DNA from: Actinomycetes bacterium
GTDB taxonomy: Bacteria; Actinomycetota; Actinomycetes; Mycobacteriales; Micromonosporaceae
Length of the DNA: 34,772 bases
NCBI GenBank assembly: GCA_023402505.1
Contig: JAEYGD010000119.1
Coordinates: forward strand, 1 to 34,772
Direction: 5' to 3'
The translations under genes were made by a program, and so were the position numbers. This document shows, piece after piece, positions 15,623-21,829 of the stretch. The notes beneath the pieces are model-generated. The model had not been told where the DNA came from. It worked only from the letters and a program-made list of their open reading frames with translations, and did not search any database. Numbering within the stretch: the first letter of the stretch is position 1; every line of letters starts with the position of its first letter.

Positions 15623-15649
15623 GTTCCGCGCATGTTCCGGATCTTGCCT
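15623..15649. repeat. putative integrase arm-binding sites, left end
   Basis: Two GTTCCG cores (15623-15628 and 15634-15639). GTTCCGGATCTTGCCT (15634-15649) recurs exactly at 29971-29986, and TTCCGCGCATGTTCCG (15624-15639) recurs with one mismatch at 30027-30042. In the excised circle these would flank the crossover core on its two sides, as arm-type sites do. Confidence 0.6.
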
Positions 15650-15816
15650 TTGTGTCCTGAATCTATGGGATTGCTGGCGATGGGGTTGCCTTCGATGCTG
15701 CACAGTAGTCAGTTCGCTACCAAGGCTCCACGCCAGTCATCCGGCATCTTGGATCGGCACTGTCGGGCTCCTCACACGGCCAAGCATGACGTTGAACCTC
15801 ACCGTTGCCACCTTTT

Positions 15817-15855
15817 CGCTGCCCCCCGGAGTGTCGGGCAGCGTCCATCGATGGA
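15817..15855. promoter_or_regulatory. hairpin plus abutting palindrome upstream of the TIR gene
   Basis: CGCTGCCC (15817-15824) pairs with GGGCAGCG (15836-15843) around an 11-nt loop. It is followed without a gap by the perfect palindrome TCCATCGATGGA (15844-15855). The pair lies 128 bp before the TIR start in an otherwise gene-free stretch (15547-15982). It could be an operator, a terminator insulating the cargo from the att site, or part of a replication or transfer origin. Confidence 0.45.
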
Positions 15856-15982
15856 TCGTGAGTAGCTTTGCGGCTAAGAGTGACCCGGGGCGCCCAAGGA
15901 CACAAGCGCCACTGAAGCGACACTCTGTGTAGGCAGCTCGCAGCGGGCAGTTGCAACCACTTGGAGCTAGGGAGGGCTCGGT

Positions 15983-16618
15983 TTGTCCACTTGGGGCGGA
16001 AACACCTCGGCCAACAGGCGCTTGTTGGCCCTTAGCCGAGAAAGCGACGGAATTCGTGAGTACCGGAAGAGCGACGGTTCAGTCCGACACAAGTGCTTCC
16101 TAAGCTATTACAGCGAGGACGCCGAGGAAGTCTTGACGTTCGTAGAGAAGTTCTCTGGTGTATTCATCCCCAAGACCGTCGGGATCTCTGACGAATACCC
16201 CTGGGTGGATAGCGACGATGACGACTACGTTATGGACGTCATCAGGGATGACTACCTGGCAGACAGCACAGTAACCATCGTTTTTGTTGGTAAATGCACG
16301 TGGTCTCGCAAATTTGTGGATTGGGAAGTCTACTCCAGTCTCCGCAAGGACAAGAACAACCGCCTCAACGGGCTACTGGCGATTCAGCTTCCAAGCGCCG
16401 TTGATAAACCTTCCGCCAAGCTCCCGGCTCGCGTTAACAAGAACGTCATCCGGGATGCCGACAAGGAAGACATCGGCTACGCCAGGTACTACGCCTACCC
16501 GTTGTACGAGTCAACTCTCCAAGGCTGGATTGAGGACGCCTATCAGGCTCGCACCACACGAGACGAACTCATTGTTCTGGGAGGACCGCGCCGCAGGGCG
16601 AACTCGGCGTGCTCTTGA
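15983..16618 (+). CDS. TIR-like (MTH538/DUF1863, ThsB-type) protein
   Basis: 211 residues from TTG 15983, set by GGAGGG at 15971-15976. After a basic N-terminal tail the TIR-like domain starts with HKCFLSYYSEDAEEV (36-50), continues with VMDVIRDDYLADSTVTIVFV (83-102) and has the conserved W/E helix SRKFVDWEVYSSLRKD (108-123); E115 is the candidate catalytic glutamate. This is the MTH538-type TIR fold found in ThsB of Thoeris defence, where it makes an NAD-derived signal on infection. The next gene encodes a SLATT membrane protein, so a signal-maker plus membrane-effector pair is the natural reading. Base composition is clearly less GC-rich than the host. No signal peptide or membrane segment is present. 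NADase or cyclase activity is inferred, not shown. Confidence 0.82.
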   Translation: MSTWGGNTSANRRLLALSRESDGIREYRKSDGSVRHKCFLSYYSEDAEEVLTFVEKFSGVFIPKTVGISDEYPWVDSDDDDYVMDVIRDDYLADSTVTIVFVGKCTWSRKFVDWEVYSSLRKDKNNRLNGLLAIQLPSAVDKPSAKLPARVNKNVIRDADKEDIGYARYYAYPLYESTLQGWIEDAYQARTTRDELIVLGGPRRRANSACS

Positions 16619-16710
16619 ATGGGTCACTAATCGAGCCAATCGTAAGAAGGTGGGTACGGGTGTGTTAATCCACACTCAACCTTCGTCATTCTGAGCGGAT
16701 CGGAATTAAC

Positions 16711-17616
16711 ATGACTGTTGAGGCTGCCTTCCCCAACCTGCTCGATCAAGCGGAAAAGATGTCACGCAGGGGCCAACAGTCATACATGCGCCTTACCTAT
16801 TCTGGTCTTGTTCTTGCGCTCTTGGCCTCGATCGGCGGCGCGGTTTCCTTCGATCAGAAGTTCGGCGATACCGTGGTGGATTTGGGGGGTGCGCTCGCTG
16901 GCCTGGCATTCCTTTCCGGCATCTTCGTCGCTTACTATCTTCTTCATACCAAGCCCGAGCGGGCGTGGTATGAAGGCCGGGCAGCCGCAGAGTCAATAAA
17001 GACCATGTCGTGGCAGTATTGTGTCGGTGGCGGCGCTTTCGGCTGTGATGCTGCTGTTGATGCTGACCAACTGTTTCTTGATCGCCTCAGGGAAACTGAC
17101 CGGACGGCAAGGGCTGCTCAACTTACATTGACGGGCGTGGGCAGTCAGATCACCAAGCAGATGCGGCTGCTTCGGGCGGCGCCTCTCACGGATCGAATAG
17201 TGCAATATCGCGCTGAGAGGCTTGAGCAGCAAAATGAATGGTACGCGCATAAGGCGGCATACAATCGCCGTCGCGCGCGTCTATGGTTCGGCGTAGCCAT
17301 CATCCTGCAAGCAATCGGCCTGGTGTTCGCTGCGCTCAAAACCTTTGGCGTTGTGGACGTCGACTTACTTGGCATCATTGCTACGTCCGCAGCAAGTGCG
17401 AGCGCTTGGCTACAGACAAAGGATCATCAAAATCTCTCCGAATCTTACGCCATGACAGCCCGCGACCTGTCACTCGTGTTAACAAAAGCGGAGTCGGCTT
17501 TGGAGGGAGCGACAGAGGAAGTATGGCGGCGATTCGTGGAAGACGCAGAGCAAGCTATCTCTCGCGAGCACACGCTCTGGCTTGCTCGTCGCGGAGTTCA
17601 AGCAGGCGAAAACTAG
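16711..17616 (+). CDS. tandem SLATT-domain membrane protein (predicted effector)
   Basis: 301 residues from ATG 16711. Two helix pairs are visible: 29-46 and 55-78, then 191-210 and 216-234. After the first pair comes AWYEGRAAAESIKTMSWQYC (85-104), the SLATT_3-like signature; before the second comes NEWYAHKAAYNRRRARLWFG (175-194), as in SLATT_1/DUF4231. The rest is helical. SLATT proteins (SMODS and SLOG-associated two-TM effectors) are predicted to open or disrupt the inner membrane when a nucleotide signal arrives. The gene follows the TIR gene by 92 bp on the same strand. It contains two TTA leucine codons (17365-17367 and 17479-17481), rare in this GC class. A weak ribosome site precedes the ATG. 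Family membership is confident; pore formation is inference. Confidence 0.85.
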   Translation: MTVEAAFPNLLDQAEKMSRRGQQSYMRLTYSGLVLALLASIGGAVSFDQKFGDTVVDLGGALAGLAFLSGIFVAYYLLHTKPERAWYEGRAAAESIKTMSWQYCVGGGAFGCDAAVDADQLFLDRLRETDRTARAAQLTLTGVGSQITKQMRLLRAAPLTDRIVQYRAERLEQQNEWYAHKAAYNRRRARLWFGVAIILQAIGLVFAALKTFGVVDVDLLGIIATSAASASAWLQTKDHQNLSESYAMTARDLSLVLTKAESALEGATEEVWRRFVEDAEQAISREHTLWLARRGVQAGEN

Positions 17617-17815
17617 TGTGGCGTCCGGCAACTTTACCAGCGTGCCATACCTGATCGGCGCGATCCGCACGCCATCAACGCCTGCAACGAACGCTGCCAA
17701 GCGTCCGTATGAACGAAACCGCCGCAGGATCCTCGCTAGACCCAATCGAAAAAGAACTAAGACACCCGACACTAGAGAATCACGGTCCCTCAAGCCGGCC
17801 GCACAAGGGCACCTT

Positions 17816-18700
17816 CTAATCATCTCCACCCGAGATTGCCGGCCCCCCTCCCGATTCACCCGCTGATCGTGTAGCCGAACTGGACTTCGTGCGAACCCCG
17901 GTTCCCATGCGCCCCATGTCCCCTCTTCTCGGACGCCTACGTCGTCTATCCCACGCAGCCAGCGGTTCCTTTAGTCGCGCAACAGCCTCCCCTACTTCAT
18001 TGTCCATGTTTCGACTTTCGAGGACACGCTCTAGCATAATGATGCGGTGAACCAGGTCGTCCAGCGCAATATCAGCAGGAAAGTCGTCCAAATAGCGATG
18101 AACCATGTATCGCAATTCGTCGATCATTGGCAAGGTCATTCGTTGAGTCTTGGCCACATCCTCAATAGTTGTAACGAGTTCCGCAATGCTCCGCTCAACA
18201 GCGTTACCGCTTTGCATTGATCGCACATCAACACTGGTTGCGATAGGACTGTCTACTGCACCCTTGTCCAAGGCTTCGCGAAGGTGGGCCACGATGTCAC
18301 GTCGGCACTGGTCGGCGCTCCTTAGGTCTTGATAGTCGAAGAATATGGTTCTCATTTGCGCGATATCAAACGGCAGTTTGCACCCCTTTTCGGCAATGAG
18401 AGCCACAGGGAGACGGGCGGTGTGTCTCACCGCCAATTCGTAAAAGACATTGGGATTAAGGCCAGTAAGGTCCGCAACAGCCGCTTTCGCGCCAAGAATA
18501 TGGTCAATTACTTGCAGGGTGATTTGCCCAGGCTCCGCGAGCTGATCTGCGCGTATCGCTGTTAGTTTCAGCTCCTCGGCCGCTCGCGCCACGATGAATT
18601 CCAGAATGCCATCCGACCTAAGACGTTCAGGGCTGCCATCAGACCCGATCGGCGCTATAAAGAAGCACTCGTTATCCAGTGACGGGAGCACTCTGGCCAT
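17816..18700 (-). CDS. nucleoside 2-deoxyribosyltransferase-like / TIR-like nucleotide-binding protein
   Basis: 294 residues from ATG 18700, supported by GGAGAGG just upstream; an upstream TTG at 18754 is less likely. The N-terminal domain reads CFFIAPIGSDGSPERLRSDG (12-31), IRADQLAEPGQITLQVIDH (49-67) and DLTGLNPNVFYELAVRH (77-93). This is the Rossmannoid pattern shared by nucleoside 2-deoxyribosyltransferases and TIR/SLOG-type proteins; E88 is the likely active-site acid. Residues about 150-240 form a helical domain without a known match, and the tail is basic and Ser/Gly-rich. Such domains occur as sensors or NAD/nucleoside-cleaving effectors in bacterial defence operons. It converges on the SLATT gene across a 199-bp gap and shares its lower GC, so it was probably acquired with the TIR-SLATT pair. 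Its precise role is unknown. Confidence 0.75.
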   Translation of the reverse strand: MARVLPSLDNECFFIAPIGSDGSPERLRSDGILEFIVARAAEELKLTAIRADQLAEPGQITLQVIDHILGAKAAVADLTGLNPNVFYELAVRHTARLPVALIAEKGCKLPFDIAQMRTIFFDYQDLRSADQCRRDIVAHLREALDKGAVDSPIATSVDVRSMQSGNAVERSIAELVTTIEDVAKTQRMTLPMIDELRYMVHRYLDDFPADIALDDLVHRIIMLERVLESRNMDNEVGEAVARLKEPLAAWDRRRRRPRRGDMGRMGTGVRTKSSSATRSAGESGGGPAISGGDD

Positions 18701-19332
18701 GTACCTCTCCTCAGGTGCGTCGATGACTGGAGAGTCTATCGACCCCGCTGCCATCCCGTCTGCCGTCGACCCGCCCTCCTGGGGAGCGGGGCCGCCGCCC
18801 GGCCCGCCACGTCAAGCGGACCTTGACACAGGTTCGGACGCTGGCGGGCTGGGCGGTGGTCTGCTCGGCTTGCCCGGGTCGAGGGCAGGTGGGATGGCCT
18901 ACCGCAGCCACCCACGCAGCCGGCACCCGCCGACGGTGCCCCGGCCATCCTGGAGCCGGAGCGCCCCCGCCGGAGGCGCAGTAACCGCATCCCCGCGACC
19001 GCCGCCAGCTCGCCGACGCGGCCGGCGCGCGCTCCCCTACGCCGCGCGGGCTCGTGGCCGCGCGGCCCGGCCGACTGCCGGCCCACCACACCAGTGGGCA
19101 ACGGTCTGTTCTGTGGCGGCCCACCGGGCTTCCCGCTCTCCGCGCCAGCCGCCGGGCATCAGGCGTGACGGCCGCAGAGCGACAGCGGCAGCGGCCGGCG
19201 CGCGCCCAGGCGGCGGCGCGTGCGGCCCGTTGCGGGCCGCCTTGAAGACGTACAGAAACTTTGAACCAACTCTGCCGGCAGCCGGCCGGATAGGGAGTAT
19301 TGCGCGGCTGTAGCCGGCGCTATGGTCTGTGC
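18701..19332. other. 632-bp divergent intergenic region, very GC-rich, with a tight hairpin
   Basis: It separates the divergent genes at 18700 and 19333. GC content jumps here compared with the cargo on the left. Frames that cross it are low-complexity Arg/Pro/Ala and are judged non-coding. A stem-loop GCGGCCCG-TTG-CGGGCCGC occurs at 19222-19240. Near the right end TTGCGC (19300-19305) and TATGGT (19321-19326) could be a promoter for a leaderless HD-protein transcript starting at the ATG 19333. The block may be a decayed gene or a junction between modules. Confidence 0.5.
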
Positions 19333-19884
19333 ATGTCGCTCGTTCCATGGGCCTATGAGATCTCCCGACAGAACCTTTCTGGCACGTTGCCTCGTCGATG
19401 GGCTCACGTTCAAGGTGTCGCCTTAAAGGCACGCACCCTCTCTGCGGCCGTCGGCGATGATGATGCGCCCCTGCTGGAAGCCGCCGCGATTCTTCACGAT
19501 GTCGGCTACGCACCTCACCTCGCCACGACCGGCTTCCATCCGCTGGACGGCGCGGTTTACCTGCAAGGCTTGGCTGCGCCGGACCGCCTGGTCCACCTTG
19601 TAGCGCACCACTCCTGTGCGGTCAGGGAGGCTCGTCTACGGGGCCTGGAAAAAGAGCTCTCGCCCTTCCATGACGAAGAAGGGCCAGTGAGGGATGCGCT
19701 GTGGATGTGTGACCTTACAACGACGCCTGACGGAGAGCCTACGGACTTCGCCAGCAGGGTTGCCGAGATCAAGGAGCGGTACGGTCCCGGAGACCTGGTC
19801 ACAGTCTTCATCGACAGCGCCCAGCAGGACCTATCAGACGCGATAGCTAGAACGAAGAGCCGCCTTCAAGCAGTTGCCGGCTAA
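19333..19884 (+). CDS. HD-domain metal-dependent phosphohydrolase
   Basis: 183 residues from ATG 19333; a more upstream frame start (19300) is not needed because a -10-like TATGGT lies just before the ATG and no ribosome site exists. The HD signature is H25 (RRWAHVQGV), H55-D56 (ILHDVGYAP), H92-H93 (LVAHHSCAV) and D127 (WMCDLTT). This is the H...HD...D set that binds one or two metals in phosphohydrolases acting on nucleotides. It is small and single-domain. HD and Nudix genes lie together here, their stop codons overlapping by four bases (19881-19884) in convergent orientation. Similar HD genes are frequent in actinobacterial plasmids and AICEs; the substrate is unknown, with nucleotide housecleaning or signal hydrolysis as candidates. 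Confidence 0.85.
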   Translation: MSLVPWAYEISRQNLSGTLPRRWAHVQGVALKARTLSAAVGDDDAPLLEAAAILHDVGYAPHLATTGFHPLDGAVYLQGLAAPDRLVHLVAHHSCAVREARLRGLEKELSPFHDEEGPVRDALWMCDLTTTPDGEPTDFASRVAEIKERYGPGDLVTVFIDSAQQDLSDAIARTKSRLQAVAG

Positions 19885-20348
19885 CCGATGTAAGGAGGGT
19901 CGGTCGTTAGGCCATGGCGGATTCGCAAGAGCATGGACGGGTGGATTGGCAGCCGCTCAATGGCATCTGGTTCAACCCACCTCACTTCCGACGACTCATC
20001 GCTCGTCCGAATCGTTCCGCCAACGGATTTCGCGCGTAGGCATACTGAGAACTCCTGTCGGACTTCGCCGTTGTCGTACGCGATCACATGAGCGGGGTCC
20101 GAGTAGATGCCGGAGATGCCGGTGACTTCAACTCGTAGACCCGTCTCCTCCTCAACCTCGCGTCGGGCTGCTTGGGCAGTGGATTCGCCGACATCTTGCG
20201 CTCCCCCTGGGAGCGCCCAAAGGCTGTTGTCGGACCGCTTGATGAGGAGAACGCGCCCCGTGTCGTCTTGCACGAAGACGGTCACAGCCACCACAAGGGA
20301 GTTGGCCATGGGCGCGTTGGGATCGTTCAGGTAATCAGTCTTGGGCAT
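19881..20348 (-). CDS. Nudix hydrolase (position of Pif in AICEs)
   Basis: 155 residues from ATG 20348. The Nudix box is complete: G-x5-E-x7-REVEEETGL, starting in LPGGAQDVGES and ending in RREVEEETGL. The flanking strands VVAVTVFVQDDTGRVLLIKR are typical. It should cleave a nucleoside diphosphate linked to another moiety in the cytosol. The gene starts 4 bp after the XRE regulator gene ends, so the two form one minus-strand operon. In pSAM2 a Nudix-motif protein called Pif gives transfer immunity from a similar place in the element; the equivalent role here is inference from position and motif, not from close sequence similarity that I could test. Confidence 0.9.
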   Translation of the reverse strand: MPKTDYLNDPNAPMANSLVVAVTVFVQDDTGRVLLIKRSDNSLWALPGGAQDVGESTAQAARREVEEETGLRVEVTGISGIYSDPAHVIAYDNGEVRQEFSVCLRAKSVGGTIRTSDESSEVRWVEPDAIERLPIHPSMLLRIRHGLTTDPPYIG

Positions 20349-20351
20349 GTG

Positions 20352-21095
20352 CTAGGCCCTGCCTTCCTGCTGCGGCGACGCATCCCAGACCGCCTCGAAG
20401 CTGCCGGCGTAGGTGTCGAAGAGACCGTAAGACCCTGTCTTCCGGAGGTGCATCGCAGGCGCCATCGGTGCGGTCTTGCCGTAGACGTGCGGGTTTACGA
20501 GCATCTCGTTGTCAAAACGGTAGATCGAGTTGTAGAGCACCGTGGAGTGGCTTCTTACCTCGACGTTCTGCACGGCGCGGAGCGGCCGAAAGAAGGCGTT
20601 GGCGTGGTCAATCTTCGCTGAGATCGTCTCTTGCCCGATCCCTTCATCAATGCTCCGCTGCTTCACAACGTCGCTGTCGCGATCGCCGAGCAGGATGCGA
20701 ACCCTGGTGCCGGCACCTGCCTTCCTGCGCAATCGGTTCAGGAGGTCAGGCTTCTCGGTGAGGAACATCCCGACGTACACAAGGATGCCGATCTCCGCTG
20801 TCGCCGCATCTAGCAGCCGGTCCCAAAGGTACGGCGGAACCGATCCTCTGGTGGGGTAGAACTGCACCATGCCGGTCGAGTCCGTCGCGTCGGTAGCAGC
20901 TCTGCGTGCTCCTGGCCAAAGGTAGTCCTCGTCTTCCTTCAGCCTCTTGGCGATTTTGAAGCGTGTACGAGGATGCGGGACTCTGCCGCCGAGCCAGCGA
21001 CTGACGGTCTTGACATCGCACTCCGTCAGCAACGCCAGCTCGGCCTGCGAAACGCGGGCGCGTTCAAGGGCATCTCGTAGGCGCTCGTTCGCCAT
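20352..21095 (-). CDS. XRE-type regulator with degenerate phospholipase-D-like sensor domain
   Basis: 247 residues from ATG 21095. Residues about 3-60 are a Cro/CI helix-turn-helix (VSQAELALLTECDVKTVSRW). Residues about 80-240 resemble a phospholipase D fold: EIGILVYVGMFL, GTRVRILLGDRDSD and then HSTVLYNSIYRFDNEMLVNP. In active enzymes the motif is HxKxxxxD; here the Lys is Thr and the Asp is Ser (H183, T185, S190), so catalysis is unlikely and the domain may bind a ligand. The gene is divergent from the transfer operon, and a 30-bp operator lies between them. It takes the place that KorSA holds in pSAM2 and is probably the master repressor of excision and transfer, with a ligand-controlled release (inference). 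Confidence 0.82.
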   Translation of the reverse strand: MANERLRDALERARVSQAELALLTECDVKTVSRWLGGRVPHPRTRFKIAKRLKEDEDYLWPGARRAATDATDSTGMVQFYPTRGSVPPYLWDRLLDAATAEIGILVYVGMFLTEKPDLLNRLRRKAGAGTRVRILLGDRDSDVVKQRSIDEGIGQETISAKIDHANAFFRPLRAVQNVEVRSHSTVLYNSIYRFDNEMLVNPHVYGKTAPMAPAMHLRKTGSYGLFDTYAGSFEAVWDASPQQEGRA

Positions 21096-21112
21096 CGTCG
21101 CTCCCGATTCAC

Positions 21113-21142
21113 TGGGACGTTTTTACCACTATAAACGTCCCA
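21113..21142. promoter_or_regulatory. operator with perfect 10-bp arms over divergent promoters
   Basis: TGGGACGTTT (21113-21122) and AAACGTCCCA (21133-21142) form a perfect inverted repeat with a 10-nt spacer. The spacer region holds -10-like hexamers on both strands: TATAAA (21130-21135) toward the transfer operon and TATAGT (complement of 21128-21133) toward the regulator. It lies 17 bp upstream of the regulator start. Bound regulator would block both promoters. Confidence 0.82.
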
Positions 21143-21261
21143 AGCGTCACTGCAAGGCCGTTCCGGCGTCACCTTCCTCGATGTGTGCTTGAGGTGCGAG
21201 CGAGAAGCCCGCAGGAGCAGTCGTCCAACAGGGGACGCGCTCAAGACACAGGAGGTCTGTT

Positions 21262-21582
21262 GTGAAGCTGTACGTGGACACCACGCGCAAGCAGGTGACG
21301 GCGTCGAAGGACCCGGAGCCGAAGAACGACCAGAACGGTAACCAGAAGTCCGAGAAGAACACGGGCCGGCCGATGTGGTCCACCCAGGTCTTCGTTCTCG
21401 ACGAGACGGGCGGCGAGGTCATCACCATCACCACGGCGGGTGAGAAGCCGAGCGTGAAGGTGGGTGACTTCGTCGAGGTCGAGCAGTTGGAGGCCATTCC
21501 GTGGGCGACCAACGGGCGTAACGGCGTCGCGTTCCGGGCGGTGTCGCTGAAGCCGAAGACTGGCAGCTCGGCGGCCAAGTAG
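21262..21582 (+). CDS. first gene of the transfer operon, Pra-like activator candidate
   Basis: 106 residues from GTG 21262, with an ideal AGGAGG at 21250-21255. The N-terminus is charged and polar (KQVTASKDPEPKNDQNGNQ); the rest is a small beta-rich domain (GRPMWSTQVFVLDETGGEV, VKVGDFVEVEQLEAIPW, GVAFRAVSLKP) that could be an OB fold. Its place right after the operator and its general pattern (a GxPxW strand, then a VxVGDxVxV strand) recall the Pra-type replication, integration and excision activators of AICEs and the short proteins often annotated so. The match is by pattern only. A 120-nt leader separates it from the predicted promoter. It is followed by a region with two look-alike hairpins. 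Confidence 0.6.
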   Translation: MKLYVDTTRKQVTASKDPEPKNDQNGNQKSEKNTGRPMWSTQVFVLDETGGEVITITTAGEKPSVKVGDFVEVEQLEAIPWATNGRNGVAFRAVSLKPKTGSSAAK

Positions 21583-21671
21583 GTCGCTTCGCACGTCGTG
21601 CTGTGTGAGCCGCTGGTGTCCGTGGCTCGCTGAAGCGGCTGACGGTCGCTGACCCAACTGAGATGCGGTTT

Positions 21672-21702
21672 CCGGGAGTGTTCCTGACTCCTACATTCCC
21701 GG
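21672..21702 (+). ncRNA. hairpin 1 with shared loop CTGACTCCTACAT
   Basis: CCGGGAGTG (21672-21680) pairs with CATTCCCGG (21694-21702), nine pairs with one G-U, leaving a 13-nt loop TTCCTGACTCCTA. The 13-mer CTGACTCCTACAT (21684-21696) recurs in hairpin 2. It lies in the untranslated gap between the Pra-like and TraB membrane genes. Confidence 0.6.
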
Positions 21703-21746
21703 TCCGGTCGCCATCTGCGGGTGGCGGCAACAGAAGGAAATTTGGC

Positions 21747-21784
21747 CCGGGGTCGGTACTGACTCCTACATCTGCCGACCCCGG
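21747..21784 (+). ncRNA. hairpin 2 with shared loop CTGACTCCTACAT
   Basis: CCGGGGTCGG (21747-21756) pairs perfectly with CCGACCCCGG (21775-21784), extendable by a U-G and an A-U pair. The loop holds CTGACTCCTACAT (21759-21771), the same 13-mer as hairpin 1. It ends 46 nt before the GTG of the next gene. A smaller CGCCA/TGGCG stem (21709-21726) lies between the two hairpins. Confidence 0.65.
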
Positions 21785-21829
21785 TGCCGTCCACTCATCC
21801 GATCCCAACTGGCATTGGGAGGACTCGTC

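Noticed and set aside
15983..18700. Classical Thoeris or CBASS assignment
   Set aside because: No ThsA with SIR2-SLOG or Macro domains and no CD-NTase are present; only the TIR component resembles Thoeris.
18594..19313. 239-aa plus-strand frame and the minus-strand frames at 18711-19124
   Set aside because: Low-complexity Pro/Arg/Gly, partly antisense to the start of the deoxyribosyltransferase-like gene; no ribosome site and no domain.
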